Assembly (NCBI GenBank): GCA_964437185.1 | Contig: CAYTFU010000007.1 | Coordinates: 1 to 59,851 of the forward strand | Direction: 5' to 3' | DNA from: UBA10103 sp964437185 | GTDB taxonomy: Bacteria; Patescibacteriota; Minisyncoccia; Phycocordibacterales; UBA2100 | DNA: 59,851 nt | Shown here: in pieces, positions 7,871 to 16,718 of the stretch | How the letters are laid out: each line of letters opens with the position of its first letter | Numbering within the stretch: the first letter of the stretch is position 1 | Notes under the pieces: generated by a model | Told to the model about the DNA's origin: nothing | Seen by the model: the letters and a program-made list of their open reading frames with translations, nothing else | The model's database searches: none | Position numbers and translations under genes: made by a program

Positions 7871-8287
7871 ATGAAATATCTCTTCGCGGTTGTTTTAGGG
7901 GGCGTTGTATTGCTGGGGGGATTGTACGTTTTTCAAGAACCGTCCACCGACGACATAGTTTCACCCATTCCCGCGGAAGAAGTAGTGGCGAATACACAGC
8001 CAGCTGCGAATGAACCCGTAACCCCAATTGTTGATGAGGTGTCGTCAAGCGCAGGAGAATACACTCTCGCCGACGTCGCCCTTCATGGCGATCAGACCTC
8101 ATGCTGGAGCGCAATACGGGGAGTCGTATACGATTTGACGACGTGGATCGACAAACATCCTGGTGGTGCTCAGCGAATTCTCTCGATATGCGGCAAAGAT
8201 GGTTCGGCTGCATTCACGCAGCAGCATGAAGGCGCGGAAAAGCCCGAGGCAATGCTCGCTTCGTTCAAGGTCGGCGTTCTCAAATAG
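7871..8287 (+). CDS. Membrane-anchored cytochrome b5-like protein
   Basis: 138 aa. N-terminal hydrophobic helix (about 4-21), an Ala/Pro/Glu-rich linker, then a cytochrome b5 domain (about 63-137) with the first haem ligand in HPGG (H96) and the second at H119 (QQHEGA). Two Cys (78 and 107) flank the domain and could form a disulphide outside the cell. Predicted to be an extracytoplasmic b-type haem electron carrier. It is followed 3 bases later by a four-helix membrane protein, suggesting a small redox pair. Haem source is not evident in the window. Confidence 0.85.
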   Translation: MKYLFAVVLGGVVLLGGLYVFQEPSTDDIVSPIPAEEVVANTQPAANEPVTPIVDEVSSSAGEYTLADVALHGDQTSCWSAIRGVVYDLTTWIDKHPGGAQRILSICGKDGSAAFTQQHEGAEKPEAMLASFKVGVLK

Positions 8288-8290
8288 CGT

Positions 8291-8701
8291 ATGGCGTGGG
8301 TGCACCTAAGCATTCTGCTCATCACGGCATGCGTCATTTTGTGCGCGGATCATTTGGGATATCTCTACGTGCGGGGCAGGCGTGAGCTGCTCGAAGCGCA
8401 TACGATACAGAGGCTCCACTATTTGGTGTGGGCGGGGCTCATCGGCATGATCGCGACGGGCACCTACATGGCAGCGGATCGCATTCAATACCTCATACAG
8501 CAGCCCGTATTTGTGCTCAAAATGGGTTTCGTCCTCATGCTCGTTATCAACGCGTTTTTCATCAGACGACTCTCGCTGCGCGCCTCGGAGGTACCGTTTG
8601 TACATCTCTCGATTCGGGAGAAGATTATTCTCGGAGCGAGCGGCGTTGTGTCGCTTGCGGGCTGGGTTGGGGCAGCGTGCATCGGGTACTTCTTCCTCTA
8701 G
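8291..8701 (+). CDS. Four-helix membrane protein, possible b5 partner
   Basis: 136 aa, four hydrophobic segments (about 3-24, 44-62, 73-92, 112-134). His residues at the ends of helices (H5, H21, H43 and one near 104) could ligate haem, but the pattern is not a recognised cytochrome b motif. Starts 3 bases after the cytochrome b5 stop, so translation is likely coupled. Family not recognised; a quinol- or haem-binding partner of the b5 domain is only a hypothesis. Confidence 0.65.
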   Translation: MAWVHLSILLITACVILCADHLGYLYVRGRRELLEAHTIQRLHYLVWAGLIGMIATGTYMAADRIQYLIQQPVFVLKMGFVLMLVINAFFIRRLSLRASEVPFVHLSIREKIILGASGVVSLAGWVGAACIGYFFL

Positions 8702-8741
8702 TATGTGCACTCTGCGGGGTGGTTATTGATGGTGGCGATGG

Positions 8742-8747
8742 TATACT
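8742..8747 (+). promoter_or_regulatory. -10 box of receiver gene 1 (leaderless)
   Basis: TATACT ends exactly 6 bases before the ATG at 8754; no SD. Confidence 0.7.
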
Positions 8748-8753
8748 TTTGCC

Positions 8754-9155
8754 ATGTCAGAAAAGGGGTCATTGGAAGGAAAGAAGATTCTTTTCGTCGA
8801 AGACGACGAATTTTTTGCTGACATAATGACGATGAAGCTGAAAGGGAGCGGGTGCGAAGTGCGGCACGTTGCAGATGGTGATTCCGTATTCCCCGCAATT
8901 TCAAAAGAAAAACCCGATGTGATGATTCTCGACATCATGCTTCCGGGAGGTATGGATGGGTATGCGATCATTGAGAAGCTGAAGGCAGATCCCGTGAATG
9001 GCAAGATTCCGATCATTATTCTCTCCAACCTGAGCAGGGAAGAGGATATAGAAAAGGGCATGAAGCTCGGGGCTTTCAAATATATGACAAAAGCGCACGT
9101 CACCCCCAACGATGTTGTCGGAAGTTTGCAGGAAGCAATAGCCTCGGTTCACTAG
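8754..9155 (+). CDS. Stand-alone response-regulator receiver 1
   Basis: 133 aa, a single CheY-like receiver domain and nothing else. Acidic pair D17-D18 in VEDDEF, phospho-acceptor D60 in MILDIMLPG, switch residue S91 (ILSNLS) and the conserved K113 in YMTKAHVT. No output domain, so it must act by protein contact or as a phosphorelay intermediate. No histidine kinase lies in the window. A close paralogue is encoded at 14363-14773; both share the ending KAHVT-xxD-V-xxSL. Confidence 0.92.
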   Translation: MSEKGSLEGKKILFVEDDEFFADIMTMKLKGSGCEVRHVADGDSVFPAISKEKPDVMILDIMLPGGMDGYAIIEKLKADPVNGKIPIIILSNLSREEDIEKGMKLGAFKYMTKAHVTPNDVVGSLQEAIASVH

Positions 9156-9193
9156 GCTTTTTTCGCGGGTGAACGCATAGATTATCTTTTGAA

Positions 9194-9221
9194 TTGCAAA
9201 TTCGGGATTTTATGGTATTGT
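9194..9221 (+). promoter_or_regulatory. Possible promoter of the helicase gene
   Basis: TTGCAA (9194-9199), 16-bp spacer, TATTGT (9216-9221). This gives a leader of about 35 nt containing the inverted repeat ACGTAT-TAATT-ATACGT (9224-9240). Weak match; the leader is longer than for most genes here. Confidence 0.35.
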
Positions 9222-9262
9222 CTACGTATTAATTATACGTCCTCGCCCGCGGGCTTTTCTGC

Positions 9263-10570
9263 ATGACTCCCACATCAACATCACACCTGCCAGAGCAGGG
9301 GCCTGAGCATTCGTTTAATAGACTTGGTATTTCGCCAAATATTCTCGACATACTTGCGAAACTCAATTTCACCACTCCGACGCCAATTCAGTATCGAGCG
9401 ATTCCCGAAGGCGTGCAGGGGAAGGACGTGGTCGGGGTGGCGCAGACGGGTACGGGCAAGACGCTCGCGTTTGGCATCCCGCTTCTCCAGCGCCTTTCAA
9501 GTGGAACGGGGCGTGGACTCATTCTGGTCCCGACGCGCGAACTCGCGCTTCAGGTCGACGAGACACTCGTGCGCATCGCTCGACCTCTCGGCATTCGTAC
9601 AACCGTGTTTATTGGAGGCGCATCGATGGGTATGCAGGTATCCTCTCTGCGTCGCGATCCGCATATCGTGATAGCGACTCCGGGCCGCCTACTCGACCAC
9701 CTTTCGCAGGGAACCATTCGACTCGATGAGGTAGCCGTACTCATTCTCGACGAAGCAGATCGAATGCTCGACATGGGTTTTTGGCCGCAGGTGAAGAAAA
9801 TCATCGCCGCCGCTCCGACAGAGCGACAGACGATGCTTTTTTCCGCCACGCTGTCAAAAGACATCATGCAACTTGCGACGCAACACATGAAGCTGCCGCT
9901 TCGCATTGAGGTAGCGCCCGCGGGTACGACGGTGGAAAAGATCAGCCAGGAATTCTTCATTGTTCGAAAAGAGGACAAAGGGCGATTGCTCGAAAAAATA
10001 CTCGGTGATTACCGTGGTTCAACGCTCGTATTTTCTCGTACAAAACACGGAGCCAAAAAGATTATGCGCACCATCGCATCCATGGGCCATGCGGCAGCTG
10101 AGATTCACGGCAACCGCTCGCTCGCGCAGCGCAGAGAAGCGCTCGACGGATTTAAGAGCGGCAAGTACCGCGTGCTCGTCGCGACAGACATCGCCTCTCG
10201 CGGAATCGACGTGAAGGGGATTGAGCTCGTGCTCAACTACGATCTTCCGATGGACACCTCTGATTACGTGCACCGCATTGGCCGCACGGCCCGCGCTGGC
10301 GCCGAGGGGCACGCGATTTCGTTTGCAGAGCCGCACCAGAAGCGCGAAATTCGCGACATCGAGCGTTTGATCCGAAAGACCGTGCCGATCTCGACACTCC
10401 CTGCCTTGCCTCCCGCGCGTGCGATGAGTACTACGTATGTGGATGACGATCGCCCTCGCCGATTCTCGCGCCCCCAGCCAGGTGGCTACACGCGCCCAGG
10501 CGGATCCGGTTTCAGTCGTCCTCGCGGTGGTTCCTCATCTCGCGGCGGCCCGCGCCGATCGTACAGGTAG
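9263..10570 (+). CDS. rhlE: DEAD-box RNA helicase, RhlE-like
   Basis: 435 aa. Q motif near 35-45, Walker A AQTGTGKT (60-67), PTRELA, D163-E-A-D166, SAT, and in the second RecA domain the HRIGRTAR box. The last 70 residues are an Arg/Gly/Ser/Pro tail (about 385-435) suited to RNA binding. RhlE/CsdA-type helicases unwind RNA during ribosome assembly and mRNA turnover, often in the cold. The gene stands alone, with a leader of roughly 35 nt containing an inverted repeat, which may point to post-transcriptional control. Confidence 0.93.
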   Translation: MTPTSTSHLPEQGPEHSFNRLGISPNILDILAKLNFTTPTPIQYRAIPEGVQGKDVVGVAQTGTGKTLAFGIPLLQRLSSGTGRGLILVPTRELALQVDETLVRIARPLGIRTTVFIGGASMGMQVSSLRRDPHIVIATPGRLLDHLSQGTIRLDEVAVLILDEADRMLDMGFWPQVKKIIAAAPTERQTMLFSATLSKDIMQLATQHMKLPLRIEVAPAGTTVEKISQEFFIVRKEDKGRLLEKILGDYRGSTLVFSRTKHGAKKIMRTIASMGHAAAEIHGNRSLAQRREALDGFKSGKYRVLVATDIASRGIDVKGIELVLNYDLPMDTSDYVHRIGRTARAGAEGHAISFAEPHQKREIRDIERLIRKTVPISTLPALPPARAMSTTYVDDDRPRRFSRPQPGGYTRPGGSGFSRPRGGSSSRGGPRRSYR

Positions 10571-10582
10571 AAAAGAATCGTT

Positions 10583-10591
10583 TGCTATACT
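10583..10591 (+). promoter_or_regulatory. Extended -10 of the Asp-box gene (leaderless)
   Basis: TGC-TATACT; the hexamer 10586-10591 ends 6 bases before the GTG at 10598 and supports that non-ATG start. Confidence 0.75.
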
Positions 10592-10597
10592 TCGTGC

Positions 10598-13500
10598 GTG
10601 ACTGAGAGTGCACGCTTTTTTTCGCGGTTTAAAATGGCGAATCGCTTGTCCGCATCCGCGGTGCTCGTGCTTACCGTGTGGATTTGCGTTGCACCCAGCG
10701 ATGCGTATGCCGCATGGACGCGAAAGGACGCGTCCATTCCTGGCCCACACGATTGGACTCGGATTGTTTCTTCTTCAGATGGTACAAAGCTTGCAGCGTA
10801 CGATTTTTCTACAACCGGTCAGGGATACGTTTATACCTCCATCGATAGCGGCGCCACGTGGACGAGAAGAGACGGTGCCGGATTGCGCACGTGGAATGAT
10901 GTAGCCATATCAGGCGATGGCGCACAGATTATTGCAATCACCGGTAGTCTTTCAACTACGGGGTATGTATACACATCGAGTGATGGTGGTGCCAATTGGA
11001 CCGAGCAGGTGGGCGCGGGCTTGAAGGCGTGGAATCGAGTGGTGTCTTCAACAGATGGTAGCAAACTTGCTGCCCTAGTTCTCACAGGCTCTAATCTCAG
11101 TGCGATTTATACTTCCACAGACTCAGGAGCCAATTGGACGGAACGCACGAATGCGGGTACTAAACGATGGAGTAGCCTGGCGCAATCTGCGAACGGTACA
11201 AAGCTTGCTGCTGCGGAGTTCCATCTTCAAGGAGGGTCACTCGTTGGCGGGAATATTTTCACCTCGACTGATAGTGGTTCAACGTGGGCGACGAGTACAA
11301 CTGCGGGAGATCGCGCATGGGGGATAATTCGCGCATCCGCAGACGGTACTCATCTCGCCGCCGCAAGTACGACTAACGGCACCGCCAATATTCATATTTT
11401 TACATCAGACGACTGGGGTTCAACCTGGACCCAACAGTCTGCCTACTCACCGACTTTCTCCTGGAAGGACCTTCAATGGTCCTCTGATGGGTCTATTTTG
11501 TACTCGCTCTTTACGGGTGGAGCAACATCCTCTCGGTATGTCGCCAGTGTTTCTACGGACGGTGGAGTGAATTGGACCGTGTGTGGAAATCCGTCAAAAG
11601 GCCCGGGCACCGAATCCCACGCCTATTGGGTTAGCATGGCAGTTTCTGGTGACGGATCGAAAGTTGCCGTTGCGGCCAATACGGGAGGCATTCAAACCTC
11701 CACGGATAGTTGTGCGAATTGGACGGAGAATTACGTCACAAACGGTATATTTAATTGGGTGTCTGTAGCCGCGTCTTCTGACGGCAGCATATTATTGGCG
11801 GCTGACGCAGCCCCATCTTACAATAGTGGGTCTGGAAACCTCTACAAATCTTCGGATAGCGGTGCAACATGGGCTCCGCTTATCACTGCTGGTCACCATG
11901 TGTGGACAAAGGTGGTTATGTCTTCAGACGGGACACGCATGTATGCCCTCGACAACGGATCAAACAAAATATTCTATTCGACCGACAGCGGTGCGACCTG
12001 GGCGGTGCGGGCGTCTGCTCCTTCGTTTTCTTCAAGTAGTGATTTCGCGCCTCTCCTTGCGGTGTCGGCCGACGGATTGAAATTGGCGGGAACGGATGAA
12101 TGGGAGGTTTTTACGTCGACGGATGGCGGAGCGAATTGGACTACGAGATCCTTGTCCGGTGTGAATCCCAACTATAACGCCGCGTCTTGGATCACGTCCT
12201 CAAGTGATGGCAGTCGCCTTACGGTTCTTGCCGAGGAGTGTCCTTCAAGTTGTATATACCGTTTGTATACGTCTACCAACAGCGGTGCAAACTGGACTCG
12301 TGATCCGGGCGTAGTTTGGTTCTGGCCAGGAGTGTCATCCTCCGCAGATGGACTGTCCTTTGCCATCGCAAGTTCGACGTATAGCAAAAGTGGCTATATC
12401 GTTACCTCAACCGACGGTGGAGCCACTTTTACCGAACAGACCGGCTCTCAATTTGGGAAATGGTGCGCGATTACATCCTCTACGGACGGATCAAAACTTG
12501 TCGCCGCCGCTAGTAATTGTTATGATGATTCAGCAGCTGACTACCTTTTTTCATCATCGAACAGCGGTGTCACATGGAGCCAAGAGACGACAGCGGGGCA
12601 GCGGACGTGGAGAGCTATCGCTTCGGCGGGTACAGGGAACGTGGTGGTAGCGGTCGAGGGGGGAAACAGTACTACAATCGGCGACACATATAATAACCAA
12701 TTGTGGATCGGCACCTACTCGTACGCTACTCCTCCCACCGTTAGCTCAGCGGCGGCTTCCTCCATTACCACCACGGGAGCCACTCTCAATGGCACTATCG
12801 ATTCAGTCGGCAGCGACGCTCCGACGACGCGCGGTTTCGTCTACGGCGCGACGATTGCGTATGGCGCGACGACGACCGAATCAAACGGGGGAGGATTTTC
12901 GACGGGTGCGTTTACGGCAAACGCTTCAAGTCTGACATGTAATACGACCTACCATTTCAACGCGTACGTGACGAACACAACAGTCACCGTCTACGGTTCT
13001 GATACGACGTTTACGACGAGCGCGTGTGCAAGTGGCGGAGGCGGATCGGGGGGCGGGAGTGGCGGCGCATGGACCGGTATGACATTCGGACCCACAACAC
13101 CGTTTGTTCCGACGTTTGTCCCGGTGTTTGTGCCAGCCTCAACGAGCTCCGTGTATGTCGCACCCGTCTCCGATCCGGTGCGCGCTGCGAGCGCCGCATC
13201 ACCGGCTCAGCGACCATCATCCGGTGGTTCGGGGCAAAGTATTGCTGTCGTTGTTCCCACAGAACCGGCGCCGCTCGTCCCGCAAGAACCTAAGTCAATT
13301 TTTGAAACAGAGCCGAAGACAGCAGAGCAATCCACCCGCGCATCCCGTGTAGCCGCTTTCGTGGCAGATGCGCGCGCAATGGCAAAACCGCTCATCATCG
13401 CTATCCAGGAGAATGAAACGGTCGCGAAAATTACTGCATTTTCGATCGGCGCGCTCGCGCTCATATCGCGCCCTCCGCTCGCGAAGTCCAACTTCCTCTG

Positions 13501-14359
13501 GCGCCTGCGCAGTCTGGCCGACCTTCCACTGGCGCAGCTTTTCTCACTCAATGGCCTCATGTGGTTCTTTGGCCTGCGCAAGCGCCGTCGCTATTGGGGC
13601 ACTGTGTATGATTCCGTCACCAAGCAACCGCTTGATCCGGCATTCGTCGAACTCGTGGAGCACGCAACGGGAAAGGTTGTAGAGGAGAGTTTCACTGACA
13701 TGGAAGGGCGATTTGGTTTTCTCGATCGCCCCGGCACCTATACGATTCGCGCTCAGAAGACGCACTATCGCTTTCCGTCCCAAGTCGTGACGGGCACCAA
13801 CGACGCTGTCTTTGAGAACGTGTATCACGGAGAGATCTTCGAGGTGCGCGCCGAGTCGAGCGTCATCGCTCCCAACATCCCCATGGATCAGATTGCCTTC
13901 GACTGGAATCAGCAGGAGAAGAAACGTCTCGGATTTGGCATTTTCACCTTCAAGTTCGACGCCTTAGTCATCAAGGGGCTTCAAATATTTTTCTGGGCGG
14001 GATTCGTCGCTGTCATTGTCGTACTCGTTGCAAATCCAACTCTCCAGAATGCTTTCTTTGCCCTCGTCTACGCGCTCCTCATTGTCCTCAACAAATTCCT
14101 GCCGTCTCCGCGCCTCTGGGGTCAGATCACGAGTATTCGTCGCGACGTCAAAGGTCTCGTCGTGCAGCTCCGACACCCCACGCTCCCCGAAATAATCGTC
14201 GGACGCGCCACAACCGACGTTCGGGGCCGTTTCTTCCTCAAAGTCGCCCCTGGCGCGTATGGCCTTGAGATCCTCTCTTCGACCCGCGATCTCGTCATCC
14301 ACCGGCGTACCATCACGGTGCGCAAGAACATGATTGTGAATGATACGATTGGTGTGTAG
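10598..14359 (+). CDS. Giant Asp-box (BNR) surface protein
   Basis: 1253 aa, GTG start. A signal peptide ends near residue 38-39 (AYA-A). About 13 repeats of the Asp-box type (S-x-D-x-G-x-N/T-W-T) at roughly 50-residue spacing fill 39-700, as in sialidase-like beta-propellers. Then come a fibronectin-like segment (about 715-805), a Gly/Ser and Pro/Val-rich linker, a TM segment near 945-962, a carboxypeptidase-regulatory-like beta domain (about 999-1070), two further TM segments near 1122-1165 and a second such beta domain to the end. No sialidase catalytic residues are apparent, so binding rather than hydrolysis is likelier. The receiver gene follows after 3 bases. Confidence 0.82.
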   Translation: MTESARFFSRFKMANRLSASAVLVLTVWICVAPSDAYAAWTRKDASIPGPHDWTRIVSSSDGTKLAAYDFSTTGQGYVYTSIDSGATWTRRDGAGLRTWNDVAISGDGAQIIAITGSLSTTGYVYTSSDGGANWTEQVGAGLKAWNRVVSSTDGSKLAALVLTGSNLSAIYTSTDSGANWTERTNAGTKRWSSLAQSANGTKLAAAEFHLQGGSLVGGNIFTSTDSGSTWATSTTAGDRAWGIIRASADGTHLAAASTTNGTANIHIFTSDDWGSTWTQQSAYSPTFSWKDLQWSSDGSILYSLFTGGATSSRYVASVSTDGGVNWTVCGNPSKGPGTESHAYWVSMAVSGDGSKVAVAANTGGIQTSTDSCANWTENYVTNGIFNWVSVAASSDGSILLAADAAPSYNSGSGNLYKSSDSGATWAPLITAGHHVWTKVVMSSDGTRMYALDNGSNKIFYSTDSGATWAVRASAPSFSSSSDFAPLLAVSADGLKLAGTDEWEVFTSTDGGANWTTRSLSGVNPNYNAASWITSSSDGSRLTVLAEECPSSCIYRLYTSTNSGANWTRDPGVVWFWPGVSSSADGLSFAIASSTYSKSGYIVTSTDGGATFTEQTGSQFGKWCAITSSTDGSKLVAAASNCYDDSAADYLFSSSNSGVTWSQETTAGQRTWRAIASAGTGNVVVAVEGGNSTTIGDTYNNQLWIGTYSYATPPTVSSAAASSITTTGATLNGTIDSVGSDAPTTRGFVYGATIAYGATTTESNGGGFSTGAFTANASSLTCNTTYHFNAYVTNTTVTVYGSDTTFTTSACASGGGGSGGGSGGAWTGMTFGPTTPFVPTFVPVFVPASTSSVYVAPVSDPVRAASAASPAQRPSSGGSGQSIAVVVPTEPAPLVPQEPKSIFETEPKTAEQSTRASRVAAFVADARAMAKPLIIAIQENETVAKITAFSIGALALISRPPLAKSNFLWRLRSLADLPLAQLFSLNGLMWFFGLRKRRRYWGTVYDSVTKQPLDPAFVELVEHATGKVVEESFTDMEGRFGFLDRPGTYTIRAQKTHYRFPSQVVTGTNDAVFENVYHGEIFEVRAESSVIAPNIPMDQIAFDWNQQEKKRLGFGIFTFKFDALVIKGLQIFFWAGFVAVIVVLVANPTLQNAFFALVYALLIVLNKFLPSPRLWGQITSIRRDVKGLVVQLRHPTLPEIIVGRATTDVRGRFFLKVAPGAYGLEILSSTRDLVIHRRTITVRKNMIVNDTIGV

Positions 14360-14362
14360 GAC

Positions 14363-14773
14363 ATGCATATGGACGATAAAATTTGGCTCAAGGGGAGGAA
14401 GATCCTTTTCGTAGAGGACGACCAATTTTTTGCAGACATCATTTCAATGAAATTGAGGGGGTATGAGTGCGTTGTATCCAATGTGCCCAATGCCGAGCTA
14501 ACCCTCGCTTCTCTCAAAAAGGAAAAACCCGATCTCATCATTCTCGATCTGATGCTGCCCGGGGAGATGGACGGGTTTGGGATTCTTGAAAAATTGAAGG
14601 CAGATCCCAATTTTAGGGACATTCCCGTCGTGATTTTGTCGAATCTCGGTCGCGCGGAGGATATAGAGAAGGGAATGCGGCTCGGCGCGAATAAGTACCT
14701 CACGAAAGCGCACGTGACCACGAGCGATGTGATCGACAGCTTGGAATCTGCCCTCGGTTCAATACAGGCGTAA
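14363..14773 (+). CDS. Stand-alone response-regulator receiver 2
   Basis: 136 aa CheY-like domain alone: acidic D19-D20, phospho-acceptor D62 in IILDLMLPG, S93, K115 in KYLTKAHVT. Clearly paralogous to the receiver at 8754. It starts 3 bases after the stop of the Asp-box protein and has no promoter of its own that I can see, so it is probably cotranslated with that surface protein. An ATG at 14369 is an alternative. The pairing suggests it signals to or from a surface structure, but this is inference. Confidence 0.9.
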   Translation: MHMDDKIWLKGRKILFVEDDQFFADIISMKLRGYECVVSNVPNAELTLASLKKEKPDLIILDLMLPGEMDGFGILEKLKADPNFRDIPVVILSNLGRAEDIEKGMRLGANKYLTKAHVTTSDVIDSLESALGSIQA

Positions 14774-14786
14774 CCTTTCACGCCAC

Positions 14787-14806
14787 ACTTGCGCAAATGT
14801 GCAAGT
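14787..14806 (+). terminator. Possible terminator hairpin
   Basis: ACTTGC (14787-14792) and GCAAGT (14801-14806) pair, with partial inner pairing. Lies after the receiver gene; no T-tract, so a weak call. Confidence 0.3.
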
Positions 14807-14863
14807 AGGTGCATAGTGGCCTTAGAAATTACTCGCTTGTATTAGCGCCTAGCTTTTAAGCCA

Positions 14864-14869
14864 TATTTT
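14864..14869 (+). promoter_or_regulatory. Possible -10 of the 14880 gene
   Basis: TATTTT ends 10 bases before the ATG at 14880, giving a leader of only a few bases. Confidence 0.4.
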
Positions 14870-14879
14870 AAGCACTTGT

Positions 14880-16679
14880 ATGAAAAAAATACTCGTTTTT
14901 TCGGTTCTCGCAATCTTTGTGGCGGGCGCGAACATTGCGTCGGCGCAAAGCTACTATTATTCGACTCCGACCTACGGGGCGTCGAGTTTCTACCCCTCGT
15001 ACAACACATCAGTTGCCTGCGTCAACATTACGAGCGATCTTTCGTACGGCTCGAATGGCGGCCAGGTGCGACAGCTTCAAACGTTTCTCGTGAGCCAGAA
15101 TTTTCCGGGAAGTGGCGCGTGGATGATTACAGGAAATTTCAGGTCTGCAACACTCGCAGCGGTTCGCAATTTCCAAGCACAGCAGGGGCTTCCCGCGACG
15201 GGCATCGTTGATGCTGCGACGCGTGCCGCGATCTATCGTGTCAGCTGCGGCGGCTACGGAGGATTTAACTATGGGAATGCGTATGTATCGCCGACCACCT
15301 ATCCTCCTGTCAGCAGCACGAATTGTTACTACACGTTCCCGTACACGTGCGATTACCAATATCAAACTAATTACCAATATCAATCGGGGTACCCGTGGTC
15401 CGGCTACAACTACAACCGGGTTTCGCTCACGTCAGTTTCGCCGACGACCGGCTTGCCGGGCACAAACGTGACGGTGCACGGCTCAGGTTTGGATTACATC
15501 AACAACACGGTGTATCTCGGCAGCACGCCGATTGGAAATGTTCCTTCGTACAATGGAAGCTCTCTTACCTTCGCTATTCCGCAAAGTGCACCGGGGACGG
15601 TGGGACTCTACGTGACGAATTCTCGAGGGACGAGCAACACCCTTAATTTTGGCGTGCTCGGTAGCTACGGGTACGGAAGCGGCTATGGTTGTGGCCAGTA
15701 CGGATATGGGTCAAATGTGTACGGGTACTATGGGACGCCAGCCTACGGGTACTGTCCGCCAGTTACATCGAACCCAACGATCACGTACCTGAGTCCAAAT
15801 TCTGGCCCGATTGGACAGAGTGTCACGGTGTATGGCTCAGGATTTAGTTCTTCGGGAAACACTGTGCGGTTTGGAGGCGCTGTCGTCTCAAACGTAAGTT
15901 CGTACAACGGAACGTTGCTCACGTTTACCGTACCTTCGTATTTCTCCGGCGGGTATAGTTCAATCATTCCTGCAGGCGTCTACAGCGTGTCAGTATCGAA
16001 TAACGTGGGGTACACGAGCAATGCGGTCTCCTTTACGGTCACGTCCGGATCCGCAGGTGCGCCGACGGTCTCGAGCATAAGCGGGCCGACCGCGCTTCCG
16101 ACCGGTACGCAAGGAGTCTGGACCGTACGAATTCAGAATCCAAGTGCCACCTACATGACCACCTCGGTGAATTGGGGCGATTCAGCTACAGGCCTGGCCA
16201 ACACGGCGATGCCACAAACGGTGTACCAGCAGGGTGAAAACACGCTCTCATTCACGCACACATACTATGCTGCGGGTACGTACACGATTGTGTTTACGGT
16301 CACGAATGCATCAGGACTATCAAGCACTGCGAGCGCGACCGTGGTGGTGAGCGGCTCGGGTTCGTATGGGGGAGTGACGCTGAACTCGATCTCGCCAATG
16401 TCTGCACGTGTTGGTTCACAAATTATTTTGAGCGGAAGCGGATTTACCCTACTGGAAAACACCGTCCGTTTCGGAATCGGCGGAATGCAGCACGTTCCTT
16501 CGTACAACGGCAGCACGATTTACTACACGGTTCCTGCCTATGTGTCTCCGTGCGATGTAATAACGCCAGGAAATGTCTGCACAATGCTGGCTCAGCAGGT
16601 TCTTCCTGGGCCGATCTCCGTGTACGTGACCAACGCAAACGGGACGACGAACACCATTCAACTACAAATCATCAATTAG
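14880..16679 (+). CDS. Secreted PG-binding and IPT/TIG-domain protein
   Basis: 599 aa. Signal peptide MKKILVFSVLAIFVAGA.. cleaved near 22. A peptidoglycan-binding_1 domain follows at about 48-122 (QVRQLQTFL, VRNFQAQQGLPATGIVDAATRAA). A Tyr/Gly/Ser-rich linker leads to three IPT/TIG immunoglobulin-like domains (about 180-258, 300-390 and 498-598) separated by a PKD-like segment (about 394-492). The YNG-SS-L-TF motif recurs in the TIG units. Predicted to attach to the cell wall and present an adhesive rod. This architecture is common in Parcubacteria surface proteins. Confidence 0.88.
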   Translation: MKKILVFSVLAIFVAGANIASAQSYYYSTPTYGASSFYPSYNTSVACVNITSDLSYGSNGGQVRQLQTFLVSQNFPGSGAWMITGNFRSATLAAVRNFQAQQGLPATGIVDAATRAAIYRVSCGGYGGFNYGNAYVSPTTYPPVSSTNCYYTFPYTCDYQYQTNYQYQSGYPWSGYNYNRVSLTSVSPTTGLPGTNVTVHGSGLDYINNTVYLGSTPIGNVPSYNGSSLTFAIPQSAPGTVGLYVTNSRGTSNTLNFGVLGSYGYGSGYGCGQYGYGSNVYGYYGTPAYGYCPPVTSNPTITYLSPNSGPIGQSVTVYGSGFSSSGNTVRFGGAVVSNVSSYNGTLLTFTVPSYFSGGYSSIIPAGVYSVSVSNNVGYTSNAVSFTVTSGSAGAPTVSSISGPTALPTGTQGVWTVRIQNPSATYMTTSVNWGDSATGLANTAMPQTVYQQGENTLSFTHTYYAAGTYTIVFTVTNASGLSSTASATVVVSGSGSYGGVTLNSISPMSARVGSQIILSGSGFTLLENTVRFGIGGMQHVPSYNGSTIYYTVPAYVSPCDVITPGNVCTMLAQQVLPGPISVYVTNANGTTNTIQLQIIN

Positions 16680-16681
16680 CG

Positions 16682-16703
16682 CAGAGGGCGAGGTGCACCT
16701 CTG
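16682..16703 (+). terminator. Possible terminator hairpin
   Basis: CAGAGG (16682-16687) pairs with CCTCTG (16698-16703), with an AGGTGCACCT palindrome inside. Lies just after the stop at 16679; followed only by TTT. Confidence 0.35.
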
Positions 16704-16718
16704 TTTGGGCGTAATGAT

